DNA of 56,397 bases, from positions 1 to 56,397 of the forward strand of contig JAUWYP010000012.1 of assembly GCA_030615765.1 (NCBI GenBank), read 5' to 3'. Positions 43,772 through 53,192 of the stretch are shown in pieces; the stretch's first letter is position 1, and each line of letters starts with the position of its first letter. Position numbers and translations under genes: made by a program. Under the pieces are notes generated by a model, which saw only the letters and a program-made list of their open reading frames with translations, was not told the origin of the DNA and made no database searches. The DNA is from Dehalococcoidia bacterium (GTDB lineage Bacteria > Chloroflexota > Dehalococcoidia > SM23-28-2).

Positions 43772-46399
43772 ATGCCACGGGCAATCGGTTGGCAAGAGAT
43801 CTCTTCTAGGATTCAGCGTTTCGTGACGGAACCTTCTGGCGTGCTTTTTGCGGGCGCGGGCGTTGGCGTGAGAGCTGGCCTTCTATCATGGCCACAGTTC
43901 ATGGAACACCTAGCCGTTGTTGCGGAGAAGTATGAGCCGGAGATAGCCACCCTCATCAGGAACAGGGTTCGGGCCAATCGTTACGCCGAAGCAGGCCACA
44001 TGTTCAAGCAGTGCCAGATGCCGGAAGGTGAAATCTACCGGGCTCTGGCCGAGCCCTTTCAGCCCGGAAAGTACGACGCGAGGTACCTCAAACCTCTTGT
44101 TTCGCTCCCCTTTACCGCAATTGTGACGACGAACTACGACAAGAGCCTCCACGACGCATGGTCTGCCGTTCACGACAAAGCCCCGACCGCGGCCGAACTC
44201 CATGATCCTACCCTCAGCGCTGCCACTCACCAGACGGAGCCGTTCATCGCCCGCATCCACGGCCGCGCGGAGGTCCCCGCATACATGGTTGTCGATACTG
44301 ATGACTATAAGAGAGCCGCATCTGACGAGCCCTACCTCGAGTTCCTGCGGCATATCTTCGGCCGTAGGCGGTGTATGATCGTGGGCTTTTCCTTTGTAGA
44401 TCCGGCCGTCAGTCAAGTCCTCGAATTTCTTCGGAAATTTTTTGCCCTCGGCCTCCAACCTGTCCATCTCGCATTTGTTCCCGAGGGTTCCGACGAACTC
44501 GCCGCCCGTCTGGCTGAACTCAACATCGACACTGTCCTCTTCGAATCCCCCTCCGACGATTCCGATCCGTTCGCAGCGTTGTGGGGAGGAATCTCCGATG
44601 CGGCGCACTGCCTCAGCGCTAGGCGTGCCCCGCCCCGGGCCCCGTCGCCTCTCCTCCCAAGCTCGCTGGAGCCCGCGCGTGGCCTCCTGGCATCCTGTTA
44701 CGTCCGGGCAAAAATGCGCCCGCACCTACCCCCTCTAAAAGACCTAGTCCTCCAGGGCATCATTGTTGCCATCCTGGCGGACGCTTGCCCGGAGGGATTG
44801 GACAGGCACGAACTCAGCCAGGCAGTCCACCGACTTCTGCCGCTAACCGTCCAAGAGGCCGAGCAGGTCACGGCGGAGCCGCTTGCCGCTCTTTTGGCAA
44901 CTGCCACCTGTCATCTGACCAACGGCCGGATCACTTGTGGCCCCGTCGAAAACCGCCTGGAGCGCGACATTGCGAGCCTCGCGGAGGGTGCCCTCAATCG
45001 TTTGAATCTGCGCCGCGGGGGAAAGACTAGCGAACATGTCAAGATCGTGGGCGAGATAGGCCAGCTCGTTCGCGAAGTTCTGGAGGACGCCTTGCTTATG
45101 CGAGGCTGGGATCTAGGGGCGGAATTTGCCGGCGGGTCCATGCCTGTTCAAGTCGACTGCTGGCGTCTACTCAACGACACGGTCCAGCATAAGGCCCGCA
45201 CCCATCCCGAATCCCTACGTCTCGATATTGTGGCATCGTGCTTCGACCTCCTCAGGCGACCGACAGACAGGGAAGCCGCCATTCTAGCCGACATAGGACG
45301 CCTGGCCTTTGGGATAGATATCGTCCTGCAGCACGGCCGCAGCGCACTCTTGCATCCTCGCGTGCTCCCCGACAGGCTCTACTTGGACGCAAACGTCGCT
45401 ATGCCAGCGATAGTCGATGGGCACCCATATCGCCCCACCTATCTGGACATCCTCAAGAGATGGCGCGACGCGTCTCTGGCCGCGGGGCTTCAGCCCGAAC
45501 TCATGCTTGGGGATGTTTTTCTGAACGAGATTATCTCTCACCGCGAAAGAGCGCTAGACATCGCGGCCACTCAGGGTTTCGATGACCCAGAGAAACTGAG
45601 AAAGCATGTGCTCTTCTACGGCGGGGAGTACACCAACGTTTTCATCGGAGCCTATGCCACCTGGGTCGCCCGGGACGCAGAGAACCCACCCCCCTTTGGT
45701 CCGTGGCTAGCTGAGCACGCCCCCTACACGTCTGTCGACGAGCTGAGACATTACCTCGCCGGACAGGGCATCGAGGCCGTCGAATTAAGAGTGGGCAGGG
45801 AGGAAGAAGATACGTACCGCGAGATCCGAACAGCCCTGCAAACAGCCTATGACGAGGACGAGAGGACCAGACACAATCCCAAGCCCGCTATCCTGATCAC
45901 GGACGAAGCACGTCAGCTCGCCACGCTAATAGCGGACCTTCAGGCTGGGCAACGCACACTATTCGTCTCTGCGGATCGAAGACTTCGGCGGCTAGCGGTC
46001 GGTCCCGTCCTGGGGTATGTGGGAGGAGCAATAGTATCCCATGTAGCGCTATTTCAACTGGTGGACCTCCTGGTCGGCGTCGAGGCCGAACCTCGCTCTG
46101 TCGCTCGCTTCCTGTGGGGCGTCCACTACCTTGACAATGAGATGGCCCTGCGCAACTACTTTGTCGATCTCGCGCTTCAGCGCCACGAGGAAGCGATGGT
46201 CATGCCTCTCCCCATGATCGTGGAAGCTGTGGCCGCGCACGCAGCCGACCAAGCGGAACGCCAGCAAATCAGGTTTTGGACCCGCGTTCCAGAGGACCAG
46301 GCACGCGCTTCGAGGTTCCTCGATCAGGTCGAGGACCAGTTCTTCGAGGCCATGAGCGAGGCCGTCGCGAAGTTCCGCAGAGAGCACGGCGAGCCGTAG
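43772..46399 (+). CDS. SIR2-like NADase domain fused to a PIN-like nuclease domain
   Basis: An 875-residue protein. The N-terminal 270 residues are SIR2-like: VLFAGAGVGVRAGLLSW (residues 24-40, NAD loop), TAIVTTNYDKS with N121, ARIHGR with His163, and IVGFSFVDPAVSQV (204-217). Residues about 300-530 are helical with no motif recognised. The C-terminal domain (about 535-745) is PIN-like: RLYLDANVAM (D539), FLNEIISH (E586), ILITDEARQLATLI (D711), and LFVSADRRLRRLA (D735), giving an acidic tetrad. The ATG at 43772 has GGGGGAAG just upstream; an apparent N-terminal extension would read through the -10 box. SIR2 effectors commonly deplete NAD in phage defence; adding a PIN RNase suggests a two-activity abortive-infection protein. 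That role is inference. Confidence 0.78.
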   Translation: MPRAIGWQEISSRIQRFVTEPSGVLFAGAGVGVRAGLLSWPQFMEHLAVVAEKYEPEIATLIRNRVRANRYAEAGHMFKQCQMPEGEIYRALAEPFQPGKYDARYLKPLVSLPFTAIVTTNYDKSLHDAWSAVHDKAPTAAELHDPTLSAATHQTEPFIARIHGRAEVPAYMVVDTDDYKRAASDEPYLEFLRHIFGRRRCMIVGFSFVDPAVSQVLEFLRKFFALGLQPVHLAFVPEGSDELAARLAELNIDTVLFESPSDDSDPFAALWGGISDAAHCLSARRAPPRAPSPLLPSSLEPARGLLASCYVRAKMRPHLPPLKDLVLQGIIVAILADACPEGLDRHELSQAVHRLLPLTVQEAEQVTAEPLAALLATATCHLTNGRITCGPVENRLERDIASLAEGALNRLNLRRGGKTSEHVKIVGEIGQLVREVLEDALLMRGWDLGAEFAGGSMPVQVDCWRLLNDTVQHKARTHPESLRLDIVASCFDLLRRPTDREAAILADIGRLAFGIDIVLQHGRSALLHPRVLPDRLYLDANVAMPAIVDGHPYRPTYLDILKRWRDASLAAGLQPELMLGDVFLNEIISHRERALDIAATQGFDDPEKLRKHVLFYGGEYTNVFIGAYATWVARDAENPPPFGPWLAEHAPYTSVDELRHYLAGQGIEAVELRVGREEEDTYREIRTALQTAYDEDERTRHNPKPAILITDEARQLATLIADLQAGQRTLFVSADRRLRRLAVGPVLGYVGGAIVSHVALFQLVDLLVGVEAEPRSVARFLWGVHYLDNEMALRNYFVDLALQRHEEAMVMPLPMIVEAVAAHAADQAERQQIRFWTRVPEDQARASRFLDQVEDQFFEAMSEAVAKFRREHGEP

Positions 46400-46457
46400 G
46401 TTCGCGACCACCCCCCTTCCCCTCCCCACATCCTCGCGATACCATGTGCGTGGAGGC

Positions 46458-46712
46458 ATGCCCACAATCATGTATCAGCGACCCAAGCCGCCCTCCCTCT
46501 GGACCGAGGTCTGGACGCTTACCCGCATCGTCTACGGCATCCTCCTCTGGCCCCTGCTGGCTATCCTCGCCGTCATCCTAGCCGTGTTCGGCGTCTTCGT
46601 CCTGTACACCATCCACCCCGCCTTCGCCCTGCTGGCCATCCTCGCCATCGCCGCCGTTATCGGTGCCCTCGCCTGGTGGGAGGGCCGCCGTGTTCGCCCT
46701 CCCGGAGTGTAG
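46458..46712 (+). CDS. Small two-helix membrane protein
   Basis: About 84 residues with two predicted membrane helices (IVYGILLWPLLAILAVILAV FGVFVLYT, about residues 23-50, and FALLAILAIAAVIGALAWW, about 54-72) and a basic C-terminus, RRVRPPGV. No family recognised. Start uncertain between GTG 46446, ATG 46458 and ATG 46470. It lies just upstream of yggS and may be in the same transcript. Confidence 0.6.
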   Translation: MPTIMYQRPKPPSLWTEVWTLTRIVYGILLWPLLAILAVILAVFGVFVLYTIHPAFALLAILAIAAVIGALAWWEGRRVRPPGV

Positions 46713-46716
46713 GCCC

Positions 46717-47409
46717 ATGCCCGTCACCACCGTCGCTGAAAGACTGGCCCTCATCCGCGAGCGAGTGGCGCGGGCGGCGGAGCGGGCCGGCCGCTCCCCC
46801 GCCGAGGTCACCATCGTGGCGGTGAGCAAGTCCTTCCCCGCCCAGGCCATCGAGGAGGCGGCAGCCGCTGGCATCGCCCACATCGGCGAGAACCGCGTGC
46901 AGGAGGCCGCCGCCAAGATCCCCTCCCTGCGTCACCTGCCCGTCACCTGGCACATGGTAGGCCACCTGCAGACCAACAAGGTAAAGACAGCCCTTGAACT
47001 CTTTGATATAATCCAGAGCATGGATTCGCTGCGTCTGGCCGAAGCACTCAGCCGCCGCGCCGAGCGGGCCATCCCCGTCCTGCTGGAAGTCAGCGTGGCC
47101 GGCGAGGCCAGCAAGTTCGGCTTTCCCCCCGAGGAGGTCCTTGGGGCTGCCGAAGCGGTCGCTCGCCTGCCTCACCTGAACGTGCGCGGCCTGATGACCA
47201 TAGCACCCCTGGTCAGCGATCCGGAGGAGGTGCGGCCCGTCTTTCGAGAGCTGCGGCGGCTGCGCGACGCCCTCGGCCTCGCCGAGCTCTCGATGGGCAT
47301 GACCGACGACTTCGAGGTGGCCATCGAGGAAGGAGCTACTCTCGTGCGTATTGGCCGCGCCATCTTCGGCGAGAGGTTACATCCTGAGCGAAGTCGAAGG
47401 GACTCCTGA
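46717..47409 (+). CDS. yggS: YggS-family PLP homeostasis protein
   Basis: Cytoplasmic pyridoxal-phosphate-binding protein that buffers PLP and keeps amino-acid metabolism balanced. Motifs: [20 protein letters not shown] with the PLP Lys, [81 protein letters not shown], and [10 protein letters not shown]. From ATG 46717 it is 230 residues. The last residues, HPERSRRDS, are encoded by a dispersed repeat inserted at 47381-47402, so the natural C-terminus has been replaced. It is followed by proC, a common neighbour. Confidence 0.93.
   Translation: MPVTTVAERLALIRERVARAAERAGRSPAEVTIVAVSKSFPAQAIEEAAAAGIAHIGENRVQEAAAKIPSLRHLPVTWHMVGHLQTNKVKTALELFDIIQSMDSLRLAEALSRRAERAIPVLLEVSVAGEASKFGFPPEEVLGAAEAVARLPHLNVRGLMTIAPLVSDPEEVRPVFRELRRLRDALGLAELSMGMTDDFEVAIEEGATLVRIGRAIFGERLHPERSRRDS
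47381..47402. repeat. Dispersed CCTGAGCG/TCGAAGG repeat at the yggS-proC junction
   Basis: Carries the core CCTGAGCGAAGTCGAAGG, identical to the copy in aspS at 37-54. It encodes the final residues of YggS and ends 8 nt before the proC ATG. Confidence 0.75.
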
Positions 47410-47410
47410 G

Positions 47411-48211
47411 ATGAAGCTGGCCTTCATCGGCGGCGGCGTCATGGGCGAGGCCATCATCAGCACCCTGCTGGACAAGGGTATCGTCCAGGCGACCGATATC
47501 ACCGTCTGCGACGTCGTTGCCCGCCGCCGTCAGCACCTCGAGCGCACCTACAGCATCAAGGCCGTGGACAGCAGCGCCCTGGCCATCAAAGGCAGCGACA
47601 TCGTCGTCCTGGCGGTGAAGCCCCAGGAGTTTCCCTCAGCGGCCCAGGGCATAGGCGGTCGCCTCAAGGCCGACCAGACAGTGCTCTCGATCATGGCCGG
47701 CATCAGCACTGCCACCATCCGCGACAGCCTCGGCCATGAGGCCATCGTGCGGGCCATGCCCAACACCCCCGCCCAGATCGGCGAGGGCATGACCGTCTGG
47801 ACAGCCACCGAGGCCGTGAGCCGCCGGCGCCGTCAGTCAGTGCGGAAAGTTCTGGGCGCTCTGGGGCAGGAGCTCTACGCCGACGACGAGAAGTACATCG
47901 ACATGGCCACCGCCCTCAGCGCCAGCGGACCGGCCTTTGTCTTCCTGGTGATGGAGGCCCTCATCGACGCCGCTGTCCACATCGGCATGCGGCGCGAGAT
48001 GGCCGCCCCCATAGTCGTCCAGACGCTCCTGGGCTCGGCCCGCTACGCCCAGGCCAGCGGCAAGCACCTCGCCGACCTGCGCAACATGGTCACCTCCCCC
48101 GGCGGCACCACCGCCGAGGGGTTGCTCGCCCTCGAGGAGGCCGGCATTCGCGCTGCCTTTGCCGAGGCGATCATGGCCGCCTACCAGAAGGCCAAGCAAC
48201 TGGGAGGATAG
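47411..48211 (+). CDS. proC: Pyrroline-5-carboxylate reductase
   Basis: Last step of proline synthesis, reducing pyrroline-5-carboxylate with NAD(P)H. N-terminal Rossmann [20 protein letters not shown], then [67 protein letters not shown], and C-terminal [20 protein letters not shown], the P5C-reductase signature. From ATG 47411 it is 266 residues. It sits between yggS and yggT, the usual yggS-proC-yggT order. Confidence 0.96.
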   Translation: MKLAFIGGGVMGEAIISTLLDKGIVQATDITVCDVVARRRQHLERTYSIKAVDSSALAIKGSDIVVLAVKPQEFPSAAQGIGGRLKADQTVLSIMAGISTATIRDSLGHEAIVRAMPNTPAQIGEGMTVWTATEAVSRRRRQSVRKVLGALGQELYADDEKYIDMATALSASGPAFVFLVMEALIDAAVHIGMRREMAAPIVVQTLLGSARYAQASGKHLADLRNMVTSPGGTTAEGLLALEEAGIRAAFAEAIMAAYQKAKQLGG

Positions 48212-48213
48212 GG

Positions 48214-48468
48214 ATCGATACTCTAGTCACCTTCATCTGGATCTTGACCCAGGTCCTCACGGCGCTCATCTTTTTCCGGGCGATCCTCTCCTGGTTCCCC
48301 ATCGACCCTCGCAACCCGCTCGTGACCGTCCTCTACGAGCTCACCGAGCCCATCCTGGCGCCCCTGCGCAACGTCCTCCCCCGCATCGGCATGATCGACA
48401 TCACCCCCCTGGCGGCGATCATCCTTATTCAGGTCATCGGACGGGTACTGGTGCAGCAGCTGGCCTAA
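48214..48468 (+). CDS. yggT: YggT-family membrane protein, with a proposed AUC start
   Basis: A short YggT protein with two hydrophobic segments: FIWILTQVLTALIFFRAILS at the N-terminus and ITPLAAIILIQVIGRVLVQQ at the C-terminus, separated by the family stretch WFPIDPRNPLVTVLYELTEP ILAPLRNVLP. The only canonical start, TTG 48244, would remove the first part of helix 1. The frame reaches back to ATC 48214 (IDTLVTFIWILTQVL), which has GGGAGG (48202-48207) 6 nt upstream. I therefore propose AUC; 84 residues. YggT follows proC in many genomes. Confidence 0.82.
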   Translation: MDTLVTFIWILTQVLTALIFFRAILSWFPIDPRNPLVTVLYELTEPILAPLRNVLPRIGMIDITPLAAIILIQVIGRVLVQQLA

Positions 48469-48650
48469 CTGGTACTGTCTCCGAGATGCGGCGACGCATC
48501 CGCCTGATTCTGGTCGTCTCTTTGGTGTGCTGAAGAGACTGTCGACGTCCTGCCATTCGCCAGGAGATAGCTAGAGGCGGCCCCAGACGGTTGATAGACG
48601 CCAAACGGCGGTGAGATATGCATGCGCTGTTGAGAACGTCGCCTGTGGCT

Positions 48651-48717
48651 GAGATTCTTCGCTTTGCTCAGAATGACGCTACCGGTGGCTGTCACCCTGA
48701 GCGTAGCGAAGGGTCTC
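48651..48717. repeat. Dispersed inverted-repeat element between yggT and recA
   Basis: The left arm starts GAGATTCTTCGC and the right arm ends GCGAAGGGTCTC; the two are imperfect inverted repeats of about 27 bp around a short loop containing ACCGGT. The right arm carries CACCCTGAGCG, linking it to the aspS/yggS/MITE repeat family. It sits in a 388-bp stretch between the yggT stop and the proposed recA start that otherwise holds the recA promoter and a small hairpin at 48485-48500, with no credible gene. Confidence 0.7.
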
Positions 48718-48779
48718 ACCTCCAACGGCCTGGCGTCGCCATTGCCTGGGGACAGTGCCACCTGAGTGACAATCGCCCC

Positions 48780-48808
48780 TTGTAATGCCCCCTACCCCGT
48801 GCTATGAT
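48780..48808 (+). promoter_or_regulatory. recA promoter
   Basis: TTGTAA (48780-48785), 17-bp spacer, TATGAT (48803-48808). Transcription would start near 48815, downstream of the ATG at 48785, which rules that ATG out as the recA start. No clear LexA box was seen. Confidence 0.6.
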
Positions 48809-48856
48809 CCGCTCGCCCATCATAGCTTGGCAAATGCTGGCAAGGAGGAAAGCAGC

Positions 48857-49906
48857 ACGACTACGGATGATAAGCTTCGGGCCTTAGACCTGGCGATAGG
48901 TCAGATCGAGAAGCAGTTCGGGCGCGGGGCGATCATGCGCCTGGGCCAGGTCTCCCACCGTCTAGTGGTAGACGTTGTGCCCACTGGCTCCCTGGCCCTG
49001 GACATGGCCTTGGGAGTGGGTGGCATCCCCCGCGGCCGCGTCACCGAGATCTTCGGCCCGGAGATGACCGGCAAGTCCACCCTCGCCCTGCATATCATCG
49101 CCGAGGCCCAGAAGACGGGGGGCCTGGCCGCCTACATCGATGTGGAGCATGCCCTCGACCCCACCTATGCTTCTGACTTGGGGGTCAAGGTGGATGACCT
49201 GCTGATCTCCCAGCCGGACACCGGCGAGCAGGCCCTGGAGATCACCGAGGCCCTGGTGCGCAGCAACGCTGTGGACGTCATCGTCATCGATAGTGTGGCG
49301 GCCCTGGTGCCCCGAGCGGAGCTCGAGGGTGACATGGGCGACTCCCTTCCCGGCCTCCAGGCCCGCCTCATGTCCCAAGCCTTGCGCAAGCTGGCCGCCG
49401 CCATTCACCGCTCCCGCACCGCCGTCATCTTCATCAACCAGCTCCGGGAGAAGATCGGCGTCTTCTTCGGCAACCCGGAGGTAACGCCCGGCGGCCGCGC
49501 CCTCAAGTTCTACAGCTCGGTGCGCATCGACCTGCGGCGAGCGGAGAGCATCAAACAGGCCAACCAGATAGTGGGCAGCCGCGTGCGGGCCAAGGTCGTC
49601 AAGAACAAGGTAGCGCCCCCCTTCCGCACCGCCGAGTTCGACATGATGTTCGCCGGCAAGAGCATGGGCATCAGCCGCGAGGGCGACATTATCGACCTGG
49701 GCGTGGAGAAGGGGATCGTCAGCAAGCAGGGGGCCTTCTTCAGCTACGGCAACCAGCGCCTCGGCCAGGGACGGGAGAACGCCAAGGACTTCCTGCGCGG
49801 CAACCCCGAACTGGCCGAAGAGATCGAGGCCCAGATCCGCCGCAAAGCCGAAGCCGCCTCCCCCGCCGTTGCCCCCGCCCCCAAGGAGCCGCCGGAGCCA
49901 GAGTAG
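48857..49906 (+). CDS. recA: Recombinase RecA, with a proposed ACG start
   Basis: Strand-exchange ATPase of homologous recombination and SOS induction. Sequence: [60 protein letters not shown] (Walker A, here GPEMTGKS), [55 protein letters not shown]-type L2 region, and [23 protein letters not shown] 48785 lies before the predicted transcript. The only AAGGAGG (48842-48848) sits 8 nt before ACG 48857, giving 349 residues, the family norm; TTG 48827 without a ribosome site is the alternative. recX follows. Confidence 0.93.
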   Translation, partial: TTTDDKLRALDLAIGQIEKQFGRGAIMRLGQVSHRLVVDVVPTGSLALDMALGVGGIPRGRVTEIFGPEMTGKSTLALHIIAEAQKTGGLAAYIDVEHALDPTYASDLGVKVDDLLISQPDTGEQALEITEALVRSNAVDVIVIDSVAALVPRAELEGDMGDSLPGLQARLMSQALRKLAAAIHRSRTAVIFINQLREKIGVFFGNPEVTPGGRALKFYSSVRIDLRRAESIKQANQIVGSRVRAKVVKNKVAPPFRTAEFDMMFAGKSMGISREGDIIDLGVEKGIVSKQGAFFSYGNQRLGQGRENAKDFLRGNPELAEEIEAQIRRKAEAASPAVAPAPKEPPEPE

Positions 49907-49981
49907 ATCCCGGAATGCCCCTTCCCGGCGAGGCGTGGGCCCGCCCTTTGACCATCGCTCCGGAGGCTGACCACCACTGCG

Positions 49982-50617
49982 ATGCAGATCACAGCCATCG
50001 AGAAGCAACGGCGACGCCGGCGCGCCAACGTCTACCTCGATGGCCGCTACGCCTTCTCCCTCAGCCTTGAGCTGGTGGCCCAGGCAGGCCTCCACGAAGG
50101 CGACCCCCTAAGCCCCCAGCAGGTGGACTCCCTGCGTCAGGCCGACGTCAGGCACCAGGCCCACCAGGCTGCCCTTCGCCTGCTGGCCTATCGCCCCCGC
50201 AGCGAGGCGGAGATACGCCAGCGGCTGGCCCGCCGTGGCCTGCCAGAGGAGGTCGTCCAGGAGACCATCGCCCGCCTGCGCGAGCAGGGCCTCCTGAGCG
50301 ACGCCGCCTTCGCCCGCTTCTGGGTGGAGACGCGCGACCAGAACAGCCCTCGCGGCCGCCGTCTCCTTTGGCAGGAGCTTTCGGCCAAAGGGATCGAGCG
50401 GGAGATTGCCCGCCAGGCGATCGCCGCGGTGGCAGAGGACGATGCGGCCCTGCGCGCCGCTCAGAAGAAGGCTCGCCAACTCCAGGGCCAGGGCTATCCC
50501 GTCTTCCGTCGCCGCCTAGGTGACTTCCTTCTCCGCCGCGGCTTCCCCTACCCTACTGTCCGCACCACCATCGAAAAGCTGTGGAGCGAAGAGCAGCAAA
50601 GTTCAGAACGCCCCTAA
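49982..50617 (+). CDS. recX: RecA regulator RecX
   Basis: Binds RecA filaments and limits their activity. A basic N-terminus ([20 protein letters not shown]) is followed by three-helix RecX repeats: [40 protein letters not shown], and [20 protein letters not shown] with a C-terminal repeat [20 protein letters not shown]. The length is 211 residues. It lies 75 nt after recA, the usual partner arrangement. Confidence 0.92.
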   Translation: MQITAIEKQRRRRRANVYLDGRYAFSLSLELVAQAGLHEGDPLSPQQVDSLRQADVRHQAHQAALRLLAYRPRSEAEIRQRLARRGLPEEVVQETIARLREQGLLSDAAFARFWVETRDQNSPRGRRLLWQELSAKGIEREIARQAIAAVAEDDAALRAAQKKARQLQGQGYPVFRRRLGDFLLRRGFPYPTVRTTIEKLWSEEQQSSERP

Positions 50618-50709
50618 TCGAGGGCGTGCTCCACATCGGGATTTCCTATTCCACGTATAGAACCTGCCTATCCTTCCCTCTCCCAAATATAATCGAAGCT
50701 ACTCTTTCC

Positions 50710-50739
50710 TTGACACCTCAATACGGCCAGACGTATCAT
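50710..50739 (+). promoter_or_regulatory. RNase Y gene promoter
   Basis: TTGACA (50710-50715), 18-bp spacer, TATCAT (50734-50739), leaving a leader of about 55 nt before the rny ATG. The surrounding 50620-50800 stretch is A+T-richer than its flanks and otherwise empty. Confidence 0.65.
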
Positions 50740-50802
50740 GAAAGCGGTAGCCTAGCAAAATTTGAAATCTGCCCCGAACTGTCAACAGGAAGTGAGGTGA
50801 AG

Positions 50803-52338
50803 ATGCCCGAGGCCCTAGTGTTCATTATACCCATCGGCCTCATTGCTCTGGTTGGGGGAGCTGTCGGCGGCGCCTGGATACAACAGCGAATAGAGTACCG
50901 CCGCGCCGCCGGCGCCGAGATGAAAGCCAGCCGCATTCTTGGTGAGGCCGAACGACGACAAAAAGAGTTACTTCTGGAGGCGAAAGAAGAAGCCATCCGC
51001 CTGCGCAGCCAGGCAGAGGGGGACCTACGAGACCGACGTAATGAGGTACAGCGCTTAGAGCGGCGCCTGATCCACAAAGAGGAAAACCTGGACCGAAAGC
51101 TGGAGTCCCTGGAGCGCCGCGAGCGCTCCTTGACTAACAAGGAGAAAAACCTAGACAACGTCAGGACCCAGCTGACGAACCTAGAGCAACAGCGCCGCCA
51201 GGAAATCGAGCACCTGGCCAACCTGACCACCCAGGAGGCACGAGAGATCCTCCTGGCTGAGATCGAGCACGAGGTGCGCGATGAGGCCAGCCGCCGGGTG
51301 CGCGAGCTCGAGATCGAACTCAAGGAAGAAGCCGATCAGCGGGCGCGCGACATCCTGGCCACGGCCATACAGCGCCTCTCCTCCGACGTCATCTCCGAAG
51401 CCACCGTCTCAGTGGTGCCCTTGCCCAGCGACGACATGAAGGGGCGGATCATCGGTCGCGAGGGCCGTAACATCCGCACCCTGGAGCACCTCACCGGCGT
51501 GGACGTCATCATCGACGACACCCCTGATGCCGTAACCCTCTCCACCTTCGACCCCGTGCGCCGCGAGATCGCCCGGGTGGCCCTCACCAAACTCATCACC
51601 GACGGCCGCATCCACCCCGCTCGCATCGAGGACATGGTGGAGAAGGCCCAAAAAGAGGTCGAGGTCACCATCAGAGAGGCGGGCGAACAGGCTATGGTGG
51701 AGGCAGGTGTGCCCGGCCTTCACTCAGAGATCCTCAAGGCGCTAGGCCGCCTCAAGTATCGCTACAGCTACGGCCAGAACCAGCTCAAGCACGCCATAGA
51801 GACGGCACACATTGCCGGCATGCTCGCCGATGAGCTTGGCGCCGATGCCAACATTGCCCGTCGCGCCGGCTTCCTTCACGACCTGGGCAAGGCCATCGAC
51901 CAGGAGGTGGAGGGAACCCACGCCCTTATCGGCGCCGAGATGGCTCGCCGCCATGGCATGAGCCCGGCGGTGGTCCACTGCATCGAGGCCCACCATGAAG
52001 AAACGGAGCCGGCCACCATCGAGGCGGTGATTACCATCATCGCCGATGCTATCAGCGGCAGCCGACCAGGTGCCCGCCGCGAATCCTTGGAGCATTACAT
52101 CAAGCGGTTGCGGGCCCTGGAGGAAGTAGCTAACGGCTTCCAAGGGGTCGACAAGTGCTATGCTATCCAGGCCGGCCGCGAGATTCGCATCATCGTCAAG
52201 CCGGAAGACATCGACGACCTGGAGGCAATGCGCCTAGCTAAAGACATCAGCAAAAAGATCGAGGACACACTGGAGTATCCGGGGCAGATCAAGGTTACCG
52301 TGATCCGCGAGAAGCGGGCCGTCGAGTACGCCAAATAG
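50803..52338 (+). CDS. rny: Ribonuclease Y
   Basis: Membrane-anchored endoribonuclease that starts mRNA decay. N-terminal membrane helix ([20 protein letters not shown]), a long charged coiled coil (about residues 25-185, rich in Glu/Arg), a KH domain ([20 protein letters not shown]), and an HD domain with [34 protein letters not shown] (HD pair), and [11 protein letters not shown]. The C-terminus is [15 protein letters not shown]. The ATG at 50803 is preceded by GAGGTG and gives 511 residues, the usual length; an open frame upstream to 50581 crosses the promoter. It precedes ymdB, its frequent neighbour. Confidence 0.96.
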   Translation: MPEALVFIIPIGLIALVGGAVGGAWIQQRIEYRRAAGAEMKASRILGEAERRQKELLLEAKEEAIRLRSQAEGDLRDRRNEVQRLERRLIHKEENLDRKLESLERRERSLTNKEKNLDNVRTQLTNLEQQRRQEIEHLANLTTQEAREILLAEIEHEVRDEASRRVRELEIELKEEADQRARDILATAIQRLSSDVISEATVSVVPLPSDDMKGRIIGREGRNIRTLEHLTGVDVIIDDTPDAVTLSTFDPVRREIARVALTKLITDGRIHPARIEDMVEKAQKEVEVTIREAGEQAMVEAGVPGLHSEILKALGRLKYRYSYGQNQLKHAIETAHIAGMLADELGADANIARRAGFLHDLGKAIDQEVEGTHALIGAEMARRHGMSPAVVHCIEAHHEETEPATIEAVITIIADAISGSRPGARRESLEHYIKRLRALEEVANGFQGVDKCYAIQAGREIRIIVKPEDIDDLEAMRLAKDISKKIEDTLEYPGQIKVTVIREKRAVEYAK

Positions 52339-52345
52339 CGAAGGA

Positions 52346-52386
52346 GGGGGAGCGGCGACCGGTTGACTCAATATCGCCACTCCCCC
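52346..52386 (+). terminator. Hairpin between rny and ymdB
   Basis: GGGGGAG-C-GGCGA (52346-52358) pairs with TCGCC-A-CTCCCCC (52374-52386), with one mismatch and a 15-nt loop, then CTTT. It may be a weak terminator or an mRNA-stabilising/attenuating structure. Confidence 0.45.
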
Positions 52387-52409
52387 CTTTGCTGCCCTCA
52401 GAAGCAATA

Positions 52410-53192
52410 ATGAAGATTCTCTTCATCGGTGATGTGGTCGGCCGCTTGGGCCGCAAGACGGTGCAGGCCCTTCTCCCTGCCCTCAGACAAGAGACCGAGG
52501 CCCATGTGGTGGTCATCAACGGCGAGAACTCCGCCGGCGGCCGCGGCCTCACCCTGGCCACCGCCGATGAGCTCTTCTCTGCTGGCGTGGACGTTATCAC
52601 CTCCGGCAACCACGTCTGGGAAATGCGCGAGATTTACCCCATTCTGGACAGCGAATCGCCCATCCTGCGACCCTTGAACTACCCGCCCGGCGTACCTGGC
52701 CGTGGCCTGCTGATCACCCATGGAGCAGCCTTCATCAATCTGCAAGGCCGCACCTTCATGGGCGCCGACGCAGATTGCCCCTTTCGCGCCGCCGACAAGG
52801 CACTTGAAGGTCTCAAGGATGCCCCAGTGATCATCGTCGACATACATGCCGAGGCCACCAGCGAAAAGGTAGCCCTGGCCTGGTACTTGGATGGACGGGT
52901 GAGCGCTGTCATCGGCACCCATACCCACGTCGCTACCGCCGATGCCCGTGTCCTGCCCAAAGGCACCGCCTTCGTCACCGACGCGGGCATGGTGGGCCCA
53001 CGCGACTCCATCATCGGCGTGGCAGTCAAGCCGGTCATCCAGCGTTTCCTCACCCAGCTTCCTATCCGCTTCGCGCCAGTGGAGAAGGGACCTGCCATCT
53101 TCAACTCCGTCCTTATCGACGTCGATGAAACCAGCGGCCGCGCCCAGAGCATTGTCCGCATCGACCGGGAGATCAACAAGCATGCCAAGTAG
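52410..53192 (+). CDS. ymdB: YmdB-family metallophosphoesterase (TIGR00282)
   Basis: Calcineurin-like phosphoesterase that hydrolyses 2',3'- and 3',5'-cyclic nucleotides in studied members. Motifs: MKILFIGDVVGRLGRKTVQA with the first metal Asp, VVVINGENSAGGRGLTLATA, GVDVITSGNHVWEMREIYPI with the Asn-His pair, FINLQGRTFMGADADCPF, VDIHAEATSEKVALAWYLDG, and VIGTHTHVATADARVLPKG with GTHTH. From ATG 52410 it is 260 residues. It follows rny and overlaps the PHP gene by 11 nt. Confidence 0.93.
   Translation: MKILFIGDVVGRLGRKTVQALLPALRQETEAHVVVINGENSAGGRGLTLATADELFSAGVDVITSGNHVWEMREIYPILDSESPILRPLNYPPGVPGRGLLITHGAAFINLQGRTFMGADADCPFRAADKALEGLKDAPVIIVDIHAEATSEKVALAWYLDGRVSAVIGTHTHVATADARVLPKGTAFVTDAGMVGPRDSIIGVAVKPVIQRFLTQLPIRFAPVEKGPAIFNSVLIDVDETSGRAQSIVRIDREINKHAK

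Noticed and set aside
48465-48761. A 98-codon minus-strand frame with a VILSKAKNLS-type peptide
   Set aside because: The peptide is the translation of the dispersed inverted repeat at 48651-48717; no start signal or family.
48785-48856. RecA start at ATG 48785, with 24 more N-terminal residues
   Set aside because: The ATG overlaps the -35 element of the predicted promoter, and the extra residues match no RecA N-terminus.
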